A stretch of DNA of 64,000 nucleotides from Nocardia jejuensis NBRC 103114 (GTDB lineage Bacteria; Actinomycetota; Actinomycetes; Mycobacteriales; Mycobacteriaceae), in NCBI RefSeq assembly GCF_001613145.1, contig NZ_BDBU01000008.1, forward strand, positions 91,962 to 155,961, written 5' to 3'. Below are positions 44,233 to 51,831 of the stretch, one piece after another. The notes beneath the pieces were generated by a model that ran no database searches, was not told where the DNA came from, and saw nothing but the letters and a program-made list of their open reading frames with translations. Position 1 is the stretch's first letter. Every line of letters begins with the position of its first letter. The translations under genes and the position numbers were made by a program.

Positions 44233-45015
44233 GTGAGCGAGACCGACAAGACTCCGGAACCGGTTGTGTCGCTGGGCAAAACGGCGGACGAGGACACCGC
44301 CGAGACCACGGCGCCGGTCGAGACCTCGGCCGGTGGTCAGGCCCCGGCTGTCGATGAGATCCCGGCCGTTGATGAGATTTCGGCCCCCGCCGAGGTCCCG
44401 GCGCCGCCGTCGCCGGCGAGGCCCGCTGCGGCCGCGCCGTCCACACCCATGCCGGAAGCCCTCCCGTCCAAATCCTTCCGGGAGCGCGCCTATCCGGTCC
44501 TCATCGCGGCGGCCGCGATCCTGGCGGTGGCGACCATCACGTTCGGCGTCCTGTGGAAGGGTTCAGCAGGCGATCTCGATGCGCTGAAAACGTCGAACTC
44601 CGACCGGGAGCGCGCGGGCGAGGTCGCCCGGGACTACACCCTGCGCTCGCTGACCTACGACTACAAGAACCTGCCCGCGTTCTTCGACGGCGTGCAGCGC
44701 GGCGCCTCGGACAGTCTGCGCAACCGCTATGTCGAGGTGCACGACACCCTCACCGCGATCATGACGCAGGCGCAGGTGGTGGCCACCGGCCAGGTGCTGG
44801 GCACCTCGGTGGAGGCCAAGGGCGGCGACCAGTACACGGTGACGGTCTTCGCCACCCAGCGCACCCAGAACGTCCAGCAGGCCGAGGCGGTCACCAAGCC
44901 CAATCTGCTGGTGGTGACGGTGGGCCGTGACGGCGGCGACTGGGTGGTGGTGGACTACGGCGAGAAGGACTCTCCCGCAAAGCTTCCCGCCGCCAAGGAC
45001 GGAGCCGCGAAATAG
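44233..45015 (+). CDS. Mce-associated membrane protein (Mas)
   Basis: A 260-residue protein: a cytoplasmic, proline/alanine/valine-rich disordered region of about 80 residues, one membrane helix (88-108, YPVLIAAAAILAVATITFGVL) and an external domain of about 150 residues (GEVARDYTLRSLTYDYKNLPAFFDGVQRGASDSLRNRYVEVHDTL) of the NTF2-like Mas fold. Mas proteins stabilise the Mce complex. GTG 44233 has AGAGAAGG 6 bases upstream. Its TAG stop (45013-45015) overlaps the proposed ATA start of the TetR gene that follows. Confidence 0.85.
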   Translation: MSETDKTPEPVVSLGKTADEDTAETTAPVETSAGGQAPAVDEIPAVDEISAPAEVPAPPSPARPAAAAPSTPMPEALPSKSFRERAYPVLIAAAAILAVATITFGVLWKGSAGDLDALKTSNSDRERAGEVARDYTLRSLTYDYKNLPAFFDGVQRGASDSLRNRYVEVHDTLTAIMTQAQVVATGQVLGTSVEAKGGDQYTVTVFATQRTQNVQQAEAVTKPNLLVVTVGRDGGDWVVVDYGEKDSPAKLPAAKDGAAK

Positions 45016-45653
45016 CCTCCCGTATCGGCCGGCCGCCGCAGCGCGAACTTCCGCTGCTGCGACGCCGCCAGATCGTCGAAGCCGCGTACGAGGTCTTCAC
45101 GACCCGCGGCTATCAGGGCGCCGCCATCTCCGAGGTAGCCGCGCTCGCCGGGATCGGTCAGGGCACCGTGTACCGCTATTTCGGCAGCAAGCGCGAAATC
45201 CTGGACCACGTGGTCGATTTCGGAATCGAGAAGGTGATGGACACCGCCCGGATCGCCGAATTGGTCGGTACCGCGTCGAGTGTCGAGGATCTCGTGGACT
45301 GCGTGCGGGCCGCGGTGGAGCGGCTCTTCGCGCTGCTGGAGCGTGAACCCCGGCTGCTGCGCCTGCTGCTGGTCGAGGCCGGAGCGATCGATCCCGAACT
45401 GGCACAGCGATTGCTGGGCCTGGAGGGCATTGCGGCGGCCGTGGTCGCGGGTGAACTCGCACGCGGGATACAACAGGGCTGGATCCGGCCCGATATCGAT
45501 CCCGAGGTGCTCGGGCACACCATTCTGACCCTGGTCGGCCCCGGATTGTTGCGGGAGTTGCTCGGCGGCGGCAACCCCGAAGCGCGGATCCGCAACACCG
45601 CGGCGGTGCTGCGGGTGCTGGGGAAGGCGCTGAGCACGAGGCAGGCGTCGTGA
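45012..45653 (+). CDS. TetR-family regulator in the mce operon, apparent ATA start codon
   Basis: A 213-residue TetR protein: ASRIGRPPQRELPLLRRRQIVEAAYEVFTTRGYQGAAISEVAALAGIGQGTVYRYFGSKREILDHV is a complete DNA-binding domain. No ATG, GTG or TTG lies in frame between the upstream stop (44928) and the GTG at 45168, which is inside the recognition helix. ATA at 45012 stands exactly where the start should be: GGAG at 45001-45004 is 7 bases upstream, the protein then begins (M)ASRIGRPP, and ATAG overlaps the mas stop, just as ATGA/GTGA overlaps occur between the other genes of this operon. A start at ATC 45024 or CTG 45054 is less well placed. Confidence 0.8.
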   Translation: MASRIGRPPQRELPLLRRRQIVEAAYEVFTTRGYQGAAISEVAALAGIGQGTVYRYFGSKREILDHVVDFGIEKVMDTARIAELVGTASSVEDLVDCVRAAVERLFALLEREPRLLRLLLVEAGAIDPELAQRLLGLEGIAAAVVAGELARGIQQGWIRPDIDPEVLGHTILTLVGPGLLRELLGGGNPEARIRNTAAVLRVLGKALSTRQAS

Positions 45654-46276
45654 CCGAGCTCGACCGCCGTGCCGCCCGCGCGGAGCTTCGCCGCGCGGAC
45701 CTGGTGCGCGCGGCCTACGACCTGGTCGTGAGCCGGGGCTTTCGCACGATCGGCGTGGACGACATCGCGCGTGCCGCCGGGGTGAGTCACGGCACCTTCT
45801 ACAACTACTTCCACAACAAGCGCGACATACTCGACGCGGTCATCGATCACTGCTTCGCCCATATCCGCGCACGGCTGCTGGGCCCGGAGGGCGATGACCG
45901 CCCGCACACCCTGGCCGCGTTCTGCGATCGGTACGCCCGGGTCGTCGACCGGTGCTACGACCTGGTCGAGCAGGAGCCCGGACTGGTGAATTTCCTTCTG
46001 CTGGAAGCCTCCTCGATCGACGAGCACGTCATCGAGCGCTGTATGCGCAATGCGCGCGACTTCGCCCGCCAGGCCGTGCAGCAGGTGGACAGCGGCATCT
46101 CGCTCGGCTTTCTGGACGCCACCATCGATGCCGACATCTCCGGGGAGGTGCTGTTGTCGGTGCTGGTCTCGGCCCTGTTCTCGGCGCTGCGGGCCGGGGC
46201 CGACGGCCTGAGCCAGGATCGGGTCCGAGCCCAGCTCACCGACTTTCTCGCAACGGCCCTGGGTGTGCCGGCCTGA
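45650..46276 (+). CDS. TetR-family regulator, second of the mce pair
   Basis: A 208-residue TetR protein with helix-turn-helix region VRAAYDLVVSRGFRTIGVDDIARAAGVSHGTFYNYFHNKRDILDAVIDHC. Its GTG start overlaps the stop of the preceding TetR gene (GTGA), so both are translated together with the mce genes. Paired TetR regulators at the end of mce operons occur in Nocardia and Rhodococcus; they are the prime candidates for binding the dyad upstream of yrbEA. Confidence 0.9.
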   Translation: MTELDRRAARAELRRADLVRAAYDLVVSRGFRTIGVDDIARAAGVSHGTFYNYFHNKRDILDAVIDHCFAHIRARLLGPEGDDRPHTLAAFCDRYARVVDRCYDLVEQEPGLVNFLLLEASSIDEHVIERCMRNARDFARQAVQQVDSGISLGFLDATIDADISGEVLLSVLVSALFSALRAGADGLSQDRVRAQLTDFLATALGVPA

Positions 46277-46277
46277 T

Positions 46278-46297
46278 CATCTCGAGTACTCGAGATG
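46278..46297. terminator. Perfect 20-bp palindrome between convergent genes
   Basis: CATCTCGAGTACTCGAGATG is a perfect palindrome one base past the second TetR stop. As a hairpin it would have an 8-bp stem and 4-base loop; no T-run follows. It may end the mce operon by pausing or stabilise the mRNA; an operator role is an alternative. Confidence 0.45.
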
Positions 46298-46331
46298 GAG
46301 TCCGCGAACATCCGGCATTCGCCGCCGAGTG

Positions 46332-47189
46332 CTACGTGGCGAGGGTGAACTGCATGACGTCCAGATGCCCGGCCCGGAAGTAGTGCGCACAGCCGGTGAG
46401 GTATTTCAGGTAGCGGTCGTAGACCTCCCGGGAGGTCAGGCGGACGGCCTCGTCGCGGTGCGAACGCAGGGATTCGGCCCACAGGTCCAGGGTGCGGGCG
46501 TAATGGGGTTGCAGTGACTGGATGCGCTCGGTGTGCCAACCGTTGGATTCGGCGGTGCGGGTGACGGTGCCGGGCTGGGGGAGTTGGCCGCCGGGGAAGA
46601 TCTCGCGCTTCATGAAGATGTGGAAGAGCGCGTCCTCGCGGGTGACCGGCACGTCCAGCGCACGCAGTTCGGCGAGGGTGCGCCCGATGATGGTGTGCAG
46701 CAGCATCCGGCCGCCGTCCGGGAGCATGGCGTGCGCGCGCTCGAAGAATTCCCCGTAGCGCTCCGTGCGGAAGTGCTCGAACGCGCCGATGCTGACGATG
46801 CGATCGGCCTCGCCGTCGTATTCCTCCCAGCCCTGTAGACGCACCTGCGCTCCGGTGATGCCCTCGTGTTCGAGCCGGGCGTTCACGTAGTCGTACTGAT
46901 TGCGGCTCAGGGTCAGCCCGACCACCTGCGCGCCGTAGTCGCGCGCCGCTCGGATCATCGTTGCGCCCCAACCGCATCCGATGTCCAGCAGCCGCATCCC
47001 GGGCTCCAGATCGAGCTTGCCCAGGGCCAGGTCGATCTTGGCCTGCTGGGCCTGGGCGAGGGAGTGGTCCTCGTGTGCGAAGTACGCGCAGCTGTAGGTC
47101 ATGGACGGATCCAGGAACAGCGCGTAGAACTCGTCGGACAGGTCGTAGTGCGATTGCACCTGCCGGTAGAAGGGTGCGAGGCGGACCAT
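46332..47189 (-). CDS. Cyclopropane/mycolic-acid methyltransferase (CMAS family)
   Basis: A 285-residue SAM-dependent enzyme of the CfaA/CmaA group. SHYDLSDEFYALFLDPSMTYSCAYFAHEDHSLAQAQQAKIDLALGKLDLEPGMRLLDIGCGWGATM covers the family's lid helix and SAM motif, and SIGAFEHF carries the carbonate-binding glutamate region. It adds a methylene or methyl group across double bonds of membrane or mycolic acyl chains. GGAG lies 6 bases before ATG 47189; the open frame up to 47369 is non-coding. Convergent with the mce operon. Confidence 0.9.
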   Translation of the reverse strand: MVRLAPFYRQVQSHYDLSDEFYALFLDPSMTYSCAYFAHEDHSLAQAQQAKIDLALGKLDLEPGMRLLDIGCGWGATMIRAARDYGAQVVGLTLSRNQYDYVNARLEHEGITGAQVRLQGWEEYDGEADRIVSIGAFEHFRTERYGEFFERAHAMLPDGGRMLLHTIIGRTLAELRALDVPVTREDALFHIFMKREIFPGGQLPQPGTVTRTAESNGWHTERIQSLQPHYARTLDLWAESLRSHRDEAVRLTSREVYDRYLKYLTGCAHYFRAGHLDVMQFTLAT

Positions 47190-47389
47190 GACGGACTCCT
47201 GACGTCTGCGGATGCCAGGAGATACGAGACGGCGCCCGTCCGCGGTTCTAGATCTGAGACACGCCGTGGACACGCCGCGTGTTCCCCGTCGAGTTTTCGA
47301 TTCGTGCCCTGCGAAACGATCGCTGCTGGTTTCCTGAAGAGAGCTCAGCATCGTTGCAGCAAACATCACTCGGAGGTTGGGGAACGGTC

Positions 47390-48298
47390 ATGCACCGCAC
47401 CGGATTCGAACCCGAGGTACGTTCCGGCCGGCCCTGGTTGTGGACGGCGCTCGCGGCAGCGGTAGTGGTGGGAGCGGTGACCTGGATGGTCCGGCCGCAA
47501 CCCGTCTCGTGCCGCTCCGCCGCACCCACCACGACATGGGTGACGGTGCCCGCGTCGGTCGCGCCCGATTCGGTTATCCCGCAGCAGATTCCGTCCACCG
47601 ATGCGCCCCCGGTGCCGGAGCGAGGCGAGGCGCGCTTCTACGCCTTCACCCCCGCCGTGGCCTGCTCACTGCCGGATCTGCCGCTGGACGGCTACTACGT
47701 GGGAGTGCCCACCGGGGAGTACGACGGCTCGCTGCCGTGCGGCACCTATGTCGATATCGACGGTCCGCTGGGCAGCGTGCGCGCGCAGATCGTGGACCGC
47801 TGTCCGGGGTGTGCGCCGCACCAATACGACCTGAGCCGGGCCACCTTCGAGGCCATCGCCAACACGCACGACGGCGTCGCGCCGATCCGGATCAATCGCG
47901 TCCGTGATCCCAATCCCGCGCCGGAGCTCTTCTACCGGGTGCAGCAGAGCTCCTCGGCGGACTGGATCGGGTTACTGTTTTCCGGCAGCGGGAACCCGAT
48001 CCGTCAGGTGGACTTGCGTGCCGAGTCCGGTGGCGACTGGCGGAACCTGCGTCGCGGCTACGACAACTACTGGTCCGTCTCGGGTGCGGGCGCGGGCCCG
48101 TTCACCGCGCGCGTCACCGACGTGTACGGGCACGAGGCGCTCATCCCGAATCTCACGATCGAGCCAGGGCAGTTGCGCCACACCGGAATTCGTCTGTACA
48201 GCCTCGATGCCCCGGCGCCCCTCGCCCCCGTGACCGCCCCGCCGCCGGTGGTGGTCGTGACGACCGTGGTCCCGGCACCCGATACCTGCAAGTCCTGA
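47390..48298 (+). CDS. Membrane-anchored expansin-like protein
   Basis: A 302-residue protein. One N-terminal helix (residues 18-34), a proline/threonine-rich linker, a double-psi beta-barrel expansin domain D1 (about 80-170: GEARFYAFTPAVACSLPDLP, CGTYVDIDGPLGSVRAQIVDRCPGCAPHQYDLSRATFEAIA), and a beta-rich second domain (175-275) resembling the carbohydrate-binding D2 of bacterial EXLX1. The VDRCPGC and DLS motifs are those of expansins. Bacterial expansins loosen cellulose or bind peptidoglycan without hydrolysis. GGGGAACGG lies 5 bases before ATG 47390. Confidence 0.8.
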   Translation: MHRTGFEPEVRSGRPWLWTALAAAVVVGAVTWMVRPQPVSCRSAAPTTTWVTVPASVAPDSVIPQQIPSTDAPPVPERGEARFYAFTPAVACSLPDLPLDGYYVGVPTGEYDGSLPCGTYVDIDGPLGSVRAQIVDRCPGCAPHQYDLSRATFEAIANTHDGVAPIRINRVRDPNPAPELFYRVQQSSSADWIGLLFSGSGNPIRQVDLRAESGGDWRNLRRGYDNYWSVSGAGAGPFTARVTDVYGHEALIPNLTIEPGQLRHTGIRLYSLDAPAPLAPVTAPPPVVVVTTVVPAPDTCKS

Positions 48299-48375
48299 GG
48301 CGGAGTGCTCGCGGGCACACTGTGACCTTGACCCGCAGCGTCGCGGTAATACCGCCCATCTATGGCATCATCGAG

Positions 48376-48389
48376 TGGAACGTGTTCCA
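48376..48389. promoter_or_regulatory. KstR-type box in front of the alpha/beta hydrolase
   Basis: TGGAACGTGTTCCA is a symmetrical 14-mer that fits the KstR consensus TnnAACnnGTTnnA in all eight defined positions. It lies 64 bases upstream of ATG 48454. KstR represses sterol and related lipid genes in mycobacteria, relieved by CoA-thioesters of cholesterol catabolites. Confidence 0.65.
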
Positions 48390-48453
48390 TTTCCGCCCGA
48401 CGGGACGGTGAAATCCACCGCTGCGGAACGGGCGTGCGCCGGGGAGGCATTCG

Positions 48454-49383
48454 ATGACGAAACCCATGTCGGAACGGGCCGCGGACGAGATGCGCGAGGG
48501 CGGTCGCCGGGGTCGGCGGCTGTCGCCGCGGATCGCGCGACTGACCGAGGTGCCGGTCGGCTCGATGGTGGAATTGCCCGGTCGTGGCCGCACCTACCTG
48601 GTGGATCTGCCCGGCCCGGCCGCGGACTCTCCGGCGATCGTGCTGCTGCACGGCGCGTCCACCACCGCCATGCTGAACTGGTTCCCCACGCTGAAGGAGC
48701 TCAACGAGCGCTACCGCGTGGTGCTGTTCGATCAGCGCTGGCACGGGCACGGAATCCAGTCCGAGCGTTTCGATCTCGACGATCTGGCCGACGACGTGGT
48801 CGCGGTGGCCGATCTGCTGGAGCTGGATCGCCCGATCGTGGCGGGCTACTCGATGGGCGGAGTGGTGGCTCAGCTGGTCGCGCACCGGCATCCCGATCGG
48901 ATCGGCGGCATCGTGCTGGCCGCGACCACCTACAAGTTCCAGGAGACGCGCCGCGAGCGAGCCTTTCATCGAGGCTGGGGCGCGCTGACCGATTCGGTGT
49001 CCGAGGTCGCGCTGCGCCGGGCCGGATTGCGCTGGGGGAAGCTGCCGGAGCTGCCGGCGTCCACGTGGCCGGTGGGCCGGATGGATCGCTGGGCGATGTC
49101 GGAGATGCGCAGCACGAGCGGCTGGGCGCTGGCCCGGGTGATCGCGGTGCTGGGGCGGTTCGACGCCTCGCCGTGGCTCTCGACCCTGAAGGTGCCGACC
49201 GCCGTGGTGATCACCACGCGGGATCGGGCGCTGCCGGTGCATCGGCAGCTGGAGATGGCGAAACTGATTCCGGGAGCGGAGATCTTCCTGGTCCGGGGCG
49301 GCCACGCGGCCTGCGCACTCGAGGCGGACGTCTTTGTCCCCGTGTTCCTCGAGGCCTGTCAAGCGGTGGTCGAACGGCGATAA
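48454..49383 (+). CDS. Alpha/beta hydrolase
   Basis: A 309-residue soluble hydrolase. VLLHGASTTAMLNWFPTL carries the HG oxyanion motif, GYSMGG near residue 130 is the nucleophile elbow, and VRGGHAACALEADVFVPVFLEA near the end carries the histidine. This subgroup (SMGG, HG) handles small esters or lactones. The KstR-type box upstream suggests a role in lipid or sterol breakdown. Its stop is 13 bases from that of the convergent WS/DGAT gene. Confidence 0.85.
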   Translation: MTKPMSERAADEMREGGRRGRRLSPRIARLTEVPVGSMVELPGRGRTYLVDLPGPAADSPAIVLLHGASTTAMLNWFPTLKELNERYRVVLFDQRWHGHGIQSERFDLDDLADDVVAVADLLELDRPIVAGYSMGGVVAQLVAHRHPDRIGGIVLAATTYKFQETRRERAFHRGWGALTDSVSEVALRRAGLRWGKLPELPASTWPVGRMDRWAMSEMRSTSGWALARVIAVLGRFDASPWLSTLKVPTAVVITTRDRALPVHRQLEMAKLIPGAEIFLVRGGHAACALEADVFVPVFLEACQAVVERR

Positions 49384-49396
49384 TGCTTGGGACGCA

Positions 49397-50809
49397 TCAC
49401 GTTTCGGACGGAGGTGTCTCCCGGGCCGCCTTGAGCAGCTGAGTGATCACCTCGGAGACGGCATCGGCGATCTTCGACGGATCGGGCACCAGTTCCTTGC
49501 AGGCGATGAAACCGAAGTCGAGGTTGCCGTTGCTGGAGATCACCGTGGCGGTGAGGCCCGCGCCGTGGAAGACCGGCCCGAACGGATACATCGAGGACAC
49601 CCGCACGCCCAGGAAATACATCGGGAAGTTGGGCCCGGGCACATTCGAGATCACCAGGTTGTGCACGACCGGATGGTGTTCGGCCAGCTTGAGCGAGGAG
49701 TAGGCGCGCGCGGCGAGCTGAAAGGTGTTGGGCGGCGCGTACTTCGCCCAATCCTGCAGGAAGTCCGCGCCGATCAGGTTGTGCTCCTGTTTGGCGCCGC
49801 GATTGTCCTGCGCGATGACGAGCAGGCGCTCGACCGGATCCTCGATATCGGTGTAGAGCCGGGCGAAGATGGTGGAGACCTTGTTGGTGCCCGCCTCGTG
49901 CCGGGAGGTGTCGTGCGTGGAGACCGGAACCGAGGCCACCAGTGAGGTTTCGGGCAGTTCGCCGTGCAGTTCGAGGTAGCTGCGCAGCGCGCCGCCGACC
50001 ACGGCGAGCACCACGTCGTTGACCTTGACCCCGAACGCGGTCTTTATCTCCTTGATATCGGCGAGTTCGCTCTGCACGAAGGAGATCGACCGATGCGGGG
50101 TGATCGCCAGATTGAAGGGCGTTCGCGGTGCGGTGAACGGCAGCGCCATCCCGCGGCTCCCGGTATCGCGTCGCCGCTGCACCAGGCCGCTCAGAATTCC
50201 GACGGTCTGCGGGACCATGCCGACCATGCCGAGCTTGCCCGGGAACTTGACCACGGCTTCGGCGGCCAGCAGCAGATCATTGGGTTCCGGTTCGGGAGCG
50301 GCGATCTCGGTCGGCGGCGAATAGTGCACGCCGGGCTCGATATCGCACAGGTGCATCATCATGTTCGTGCCGGTGATGCCGTCCACGATGGCGTGGTGGT
50401 ACTTGGACACGACCGCGACCTTGCCGCCCGGCAGTCCCTCCACCACCCACATCTCCCAGAGCGGACGCCGCCGGTCCAAGGCTCGTCCGGCGATGTCGCC
50501 GGTGATCTCGGCGAGCTGGTCACGCCCGCCCGGCGCGGGCAGCCCGACCCGGCGCACGTGGTAGTCGAGATCGAACTTCGAATCGTCCACCCACACTGGA
50601 TGATCGAGGTTGAACGGGACGGTGTGCAGCCGTCGCGTCATGGCGGGGATGAGGTGCAGACGCTGTCCGAGTTCGGCCTTGAAACGCTCGTACTCGAATT
50701 CCCCGCCGTCGGCCGTGGGATCGAGGATCAGCAGTGCGCAGACGTGCAGTAGTTGAGTGTCGGTTTCGAGATAGAGGAAGCTGGCATCGAGTCCTGTAAG
50801 TCGTTCCAT
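49397..50809 (-). CDS. Wax ester synthase/diacylglycerol acyltransferase (WS/DGAT)
   Basis: A 470-residue acyltransferase that makes wax esters or triacylglycerol from acyl-CoA. The catalytic HHAIVDG motif (HHxxxDG) is at residues 138-144, PLWEMWVVEGLPGG precedes it, and NVPGPNFPMYFLGVRVSSMYPFGPVFHGAGLTATVISSNGNLDFGFIACKELVPD is the conserved C-terminal domain. Full length for the family. ATG 50809 is directly behind a KstR-like box. With the fatty acyl reductase at 51832-53871 it could make wax esters; with DAG it would make storage lipid. Confidence 0.95.
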   Translation of the reverse strand: MERLTGLDASFLYLETDTQLLHVCALLILDPTADGGEFEYERFKAELGQRLHLIPAMTRRLHTVPFNLDHPVWVDDSKFDLDYHVRRVGLPAPGGRDQLAEITGDIAGRALDRRRPLWEMWVVEGLPGGKVAVVSKYHHAIVDGITGTNMMMHLCDIEPGVHYSPPTEIAAPEPEPNDLLLAAEAVVKFPGKLGMVGMVPQTVGILSGLVQRRRDTGSRGMALPFTAPRTPFNLAITPHRSISFVQSELADIKEIKTAFGVKVNDVVLAVVGGALRSYLELHGELPETSLVASVPVSTHDTSRHEAGTNKVSTIFARLYTDIEDPVERLLVIAQDNRGAKQEHNLIGADFLQDWAKYAPPNTFQLAARAYSSLKLAEHHPVVHNLVISNVPGPNFPMYFLGVRVSSMYPFGPVFHGAGLTATVISSNGNLDFGFIACKELVPDPSKIADAVSEVITQLLKAARETPPSET

Positions 50810-50822
50810 ATCAACACACTAT

Positions 50823-50836
50823 GAGAACGCGTTCCA
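50823..50836. promoter_or_regulatory. KstR-type box in front of the WS/DGAT gene
   Basis: GAGAACGCGTTCCA fits TnnAACnnGTTnnA except for the first base; the core GAACGCGTTC is a perfect palindrome. It starts 14 bases upstream of the WS/DGAT ATG, overlapping the expected transcription start. The 12 bases GAACGYGTTCCA are shared with the box at 48376. Confidence 0.55.
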
Positions 50837-50900
50837 TTTTGCGCCGGGTTCGCGGTAGTCCGCCGAGACCGTCCGATGCCGGTTTGTTGCCTCAAAGTAG

Positions 50901-50922
50901 CTTGTATATAACAAGTTTGACA
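50901..50922 (+). promoter_or_regulatory. Candidate promoter with dyad upstream of the cutinase gene
   Basis: CTTGT-ATATA-ACAAG (50901-50915) is a perfect short dyad in an AT-rich spot, immediately followed by TTTGACAG, a consensus -35 (TTGACA). A clear -10 is not obvious at the right spacing. It lies about 155 bases before the cutinase start. Confidence 0.35.
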
Positions 50923-51077
50923 GTGATGCGGTTTCGCACCGAATGGGTATCTCTCCGAAGAACACGTTGCCGACGTACCACCCGGTTCGTACCTTGGGTC
51001 ACATGGCCGGGTGAAGTGCCACTTGTCACTGACAAGAGTCACCCGGCCGCTCACAACGGCGTGAGAGGGTGAGAGCA

Positions 51078-51737
51078 ATGGGCGACCGAAAGGTGTCTTC
51101 GCGCAACAGCACTGCACGGACCGGGAACCGGCGCACGGCCTGGTTTTTCGTCCTCACACTGATAGCGATGGGTGTGTTCCTCCCGCTACCGCGGGCGCAC
51201 GCGGACGGTTGCGCCGCGGTGGACGTGGTGGTGGCCCGCGGGACGGGCGAGCCGGGATGGCTCGGCAGCGCGGTCGGTGATCCGCTGTACGGCATGCTGC
51301 AGGATCGGACGCGGGTCTCCACGAGCGCGTACTCCGTGGCCTATCCGGCGGACTACTCGTTCGATATCGGCAGGGGCAGTGCGGATCTGGTGTCCCACGT
51401 GAGTGCCCAGGCGGCGGCGTGCCCGGATCAGCAGTTCATCCTGGTCGGCTATTCGCAGGGTGCGGCCGTCGTGCACGCGGCACTGGGGACCGGCGCGGTC
51501 TCGGGGCACGTGCAGCTGCCGGGCTATCTCGCCGACCGGGTCTCCTCGGTGCTGCTGTTCGGCGATCCCATGCGCCTGATCGGCTGGACCGTGCCGGGCG
51601 GATGGCTGGGGCGCACCGGAAACTGGTGCACCGCAGGTGATCCCGTCTGCGGCGGCGGCATGAACGCCCCCGCGCACGTGTCCTACGGCGGCAGCTTCGT
51701 GGCCGCGGCGAACTTCGCCGCCGGTCGCGTGTACTAG
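51078..51737 (+). CDS. Secreted cutinase-family serine esterase
   Basis: A 219-residue exported esterase. The signal peptide ends near RAHA-DG (residue 42). The catalytic triad is complete: Ser126 in GYSQG, Asp188 in CTAGDPVC, His200 in PAHVSYGG; four cysteines give the two disulphides of cutinases. Such enzymes hydrolyse cutin, wax and glycerolipid esters outside the cell. ATG 51078 has GAGGGTGAGAG upstream; GTG 51069 is an alternative. A 16-bp-arm terminator follows. Confidence 0.93.
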   Translation: MGDRKVSSRNSTARTGNRRTAWFFVLTLIAMGVFLPLPRAHADGCAAVDVVVARGTGEPGWLGSAVGDPLYGMLQDRTRVSTSAYSVAYPADYSFDIGRGSADLVSHVSAQAAACPDQQFILVGYSQGAAVVHAALGTGAVSGHVQLPGYLADRVSSVLLFGDPMRLIGWTVPGGWLGRTGNWCTAGDPVCGGGMNAPAHVSYGGSFVAAANFAAGRVY

Positions 51738-51775
51738 AGAGGGTCGGGCCCTACGAGGCTCGGGCGTCTCGATGA

Positions 51776-51811
51776 GTTCGGCCCGGCGGGAGTGATCCCG
51801 CCGGGCCGAAC
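51776..51811. terminator. Strong hairpin between cutinase and fatty acyl reductase genes
   Basis: GTTCGGCCCGGCGGGA and TCCCGCCGGGCCGAAC are perfect 16-bp arms around a GTGA tetraloop. It lies between convergent stop codons. Very stable, although without a long T-run. Confidence 0.85.
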
Positions 51812-51831
51812 GTCGTCGTGTCGGAAGTCGA

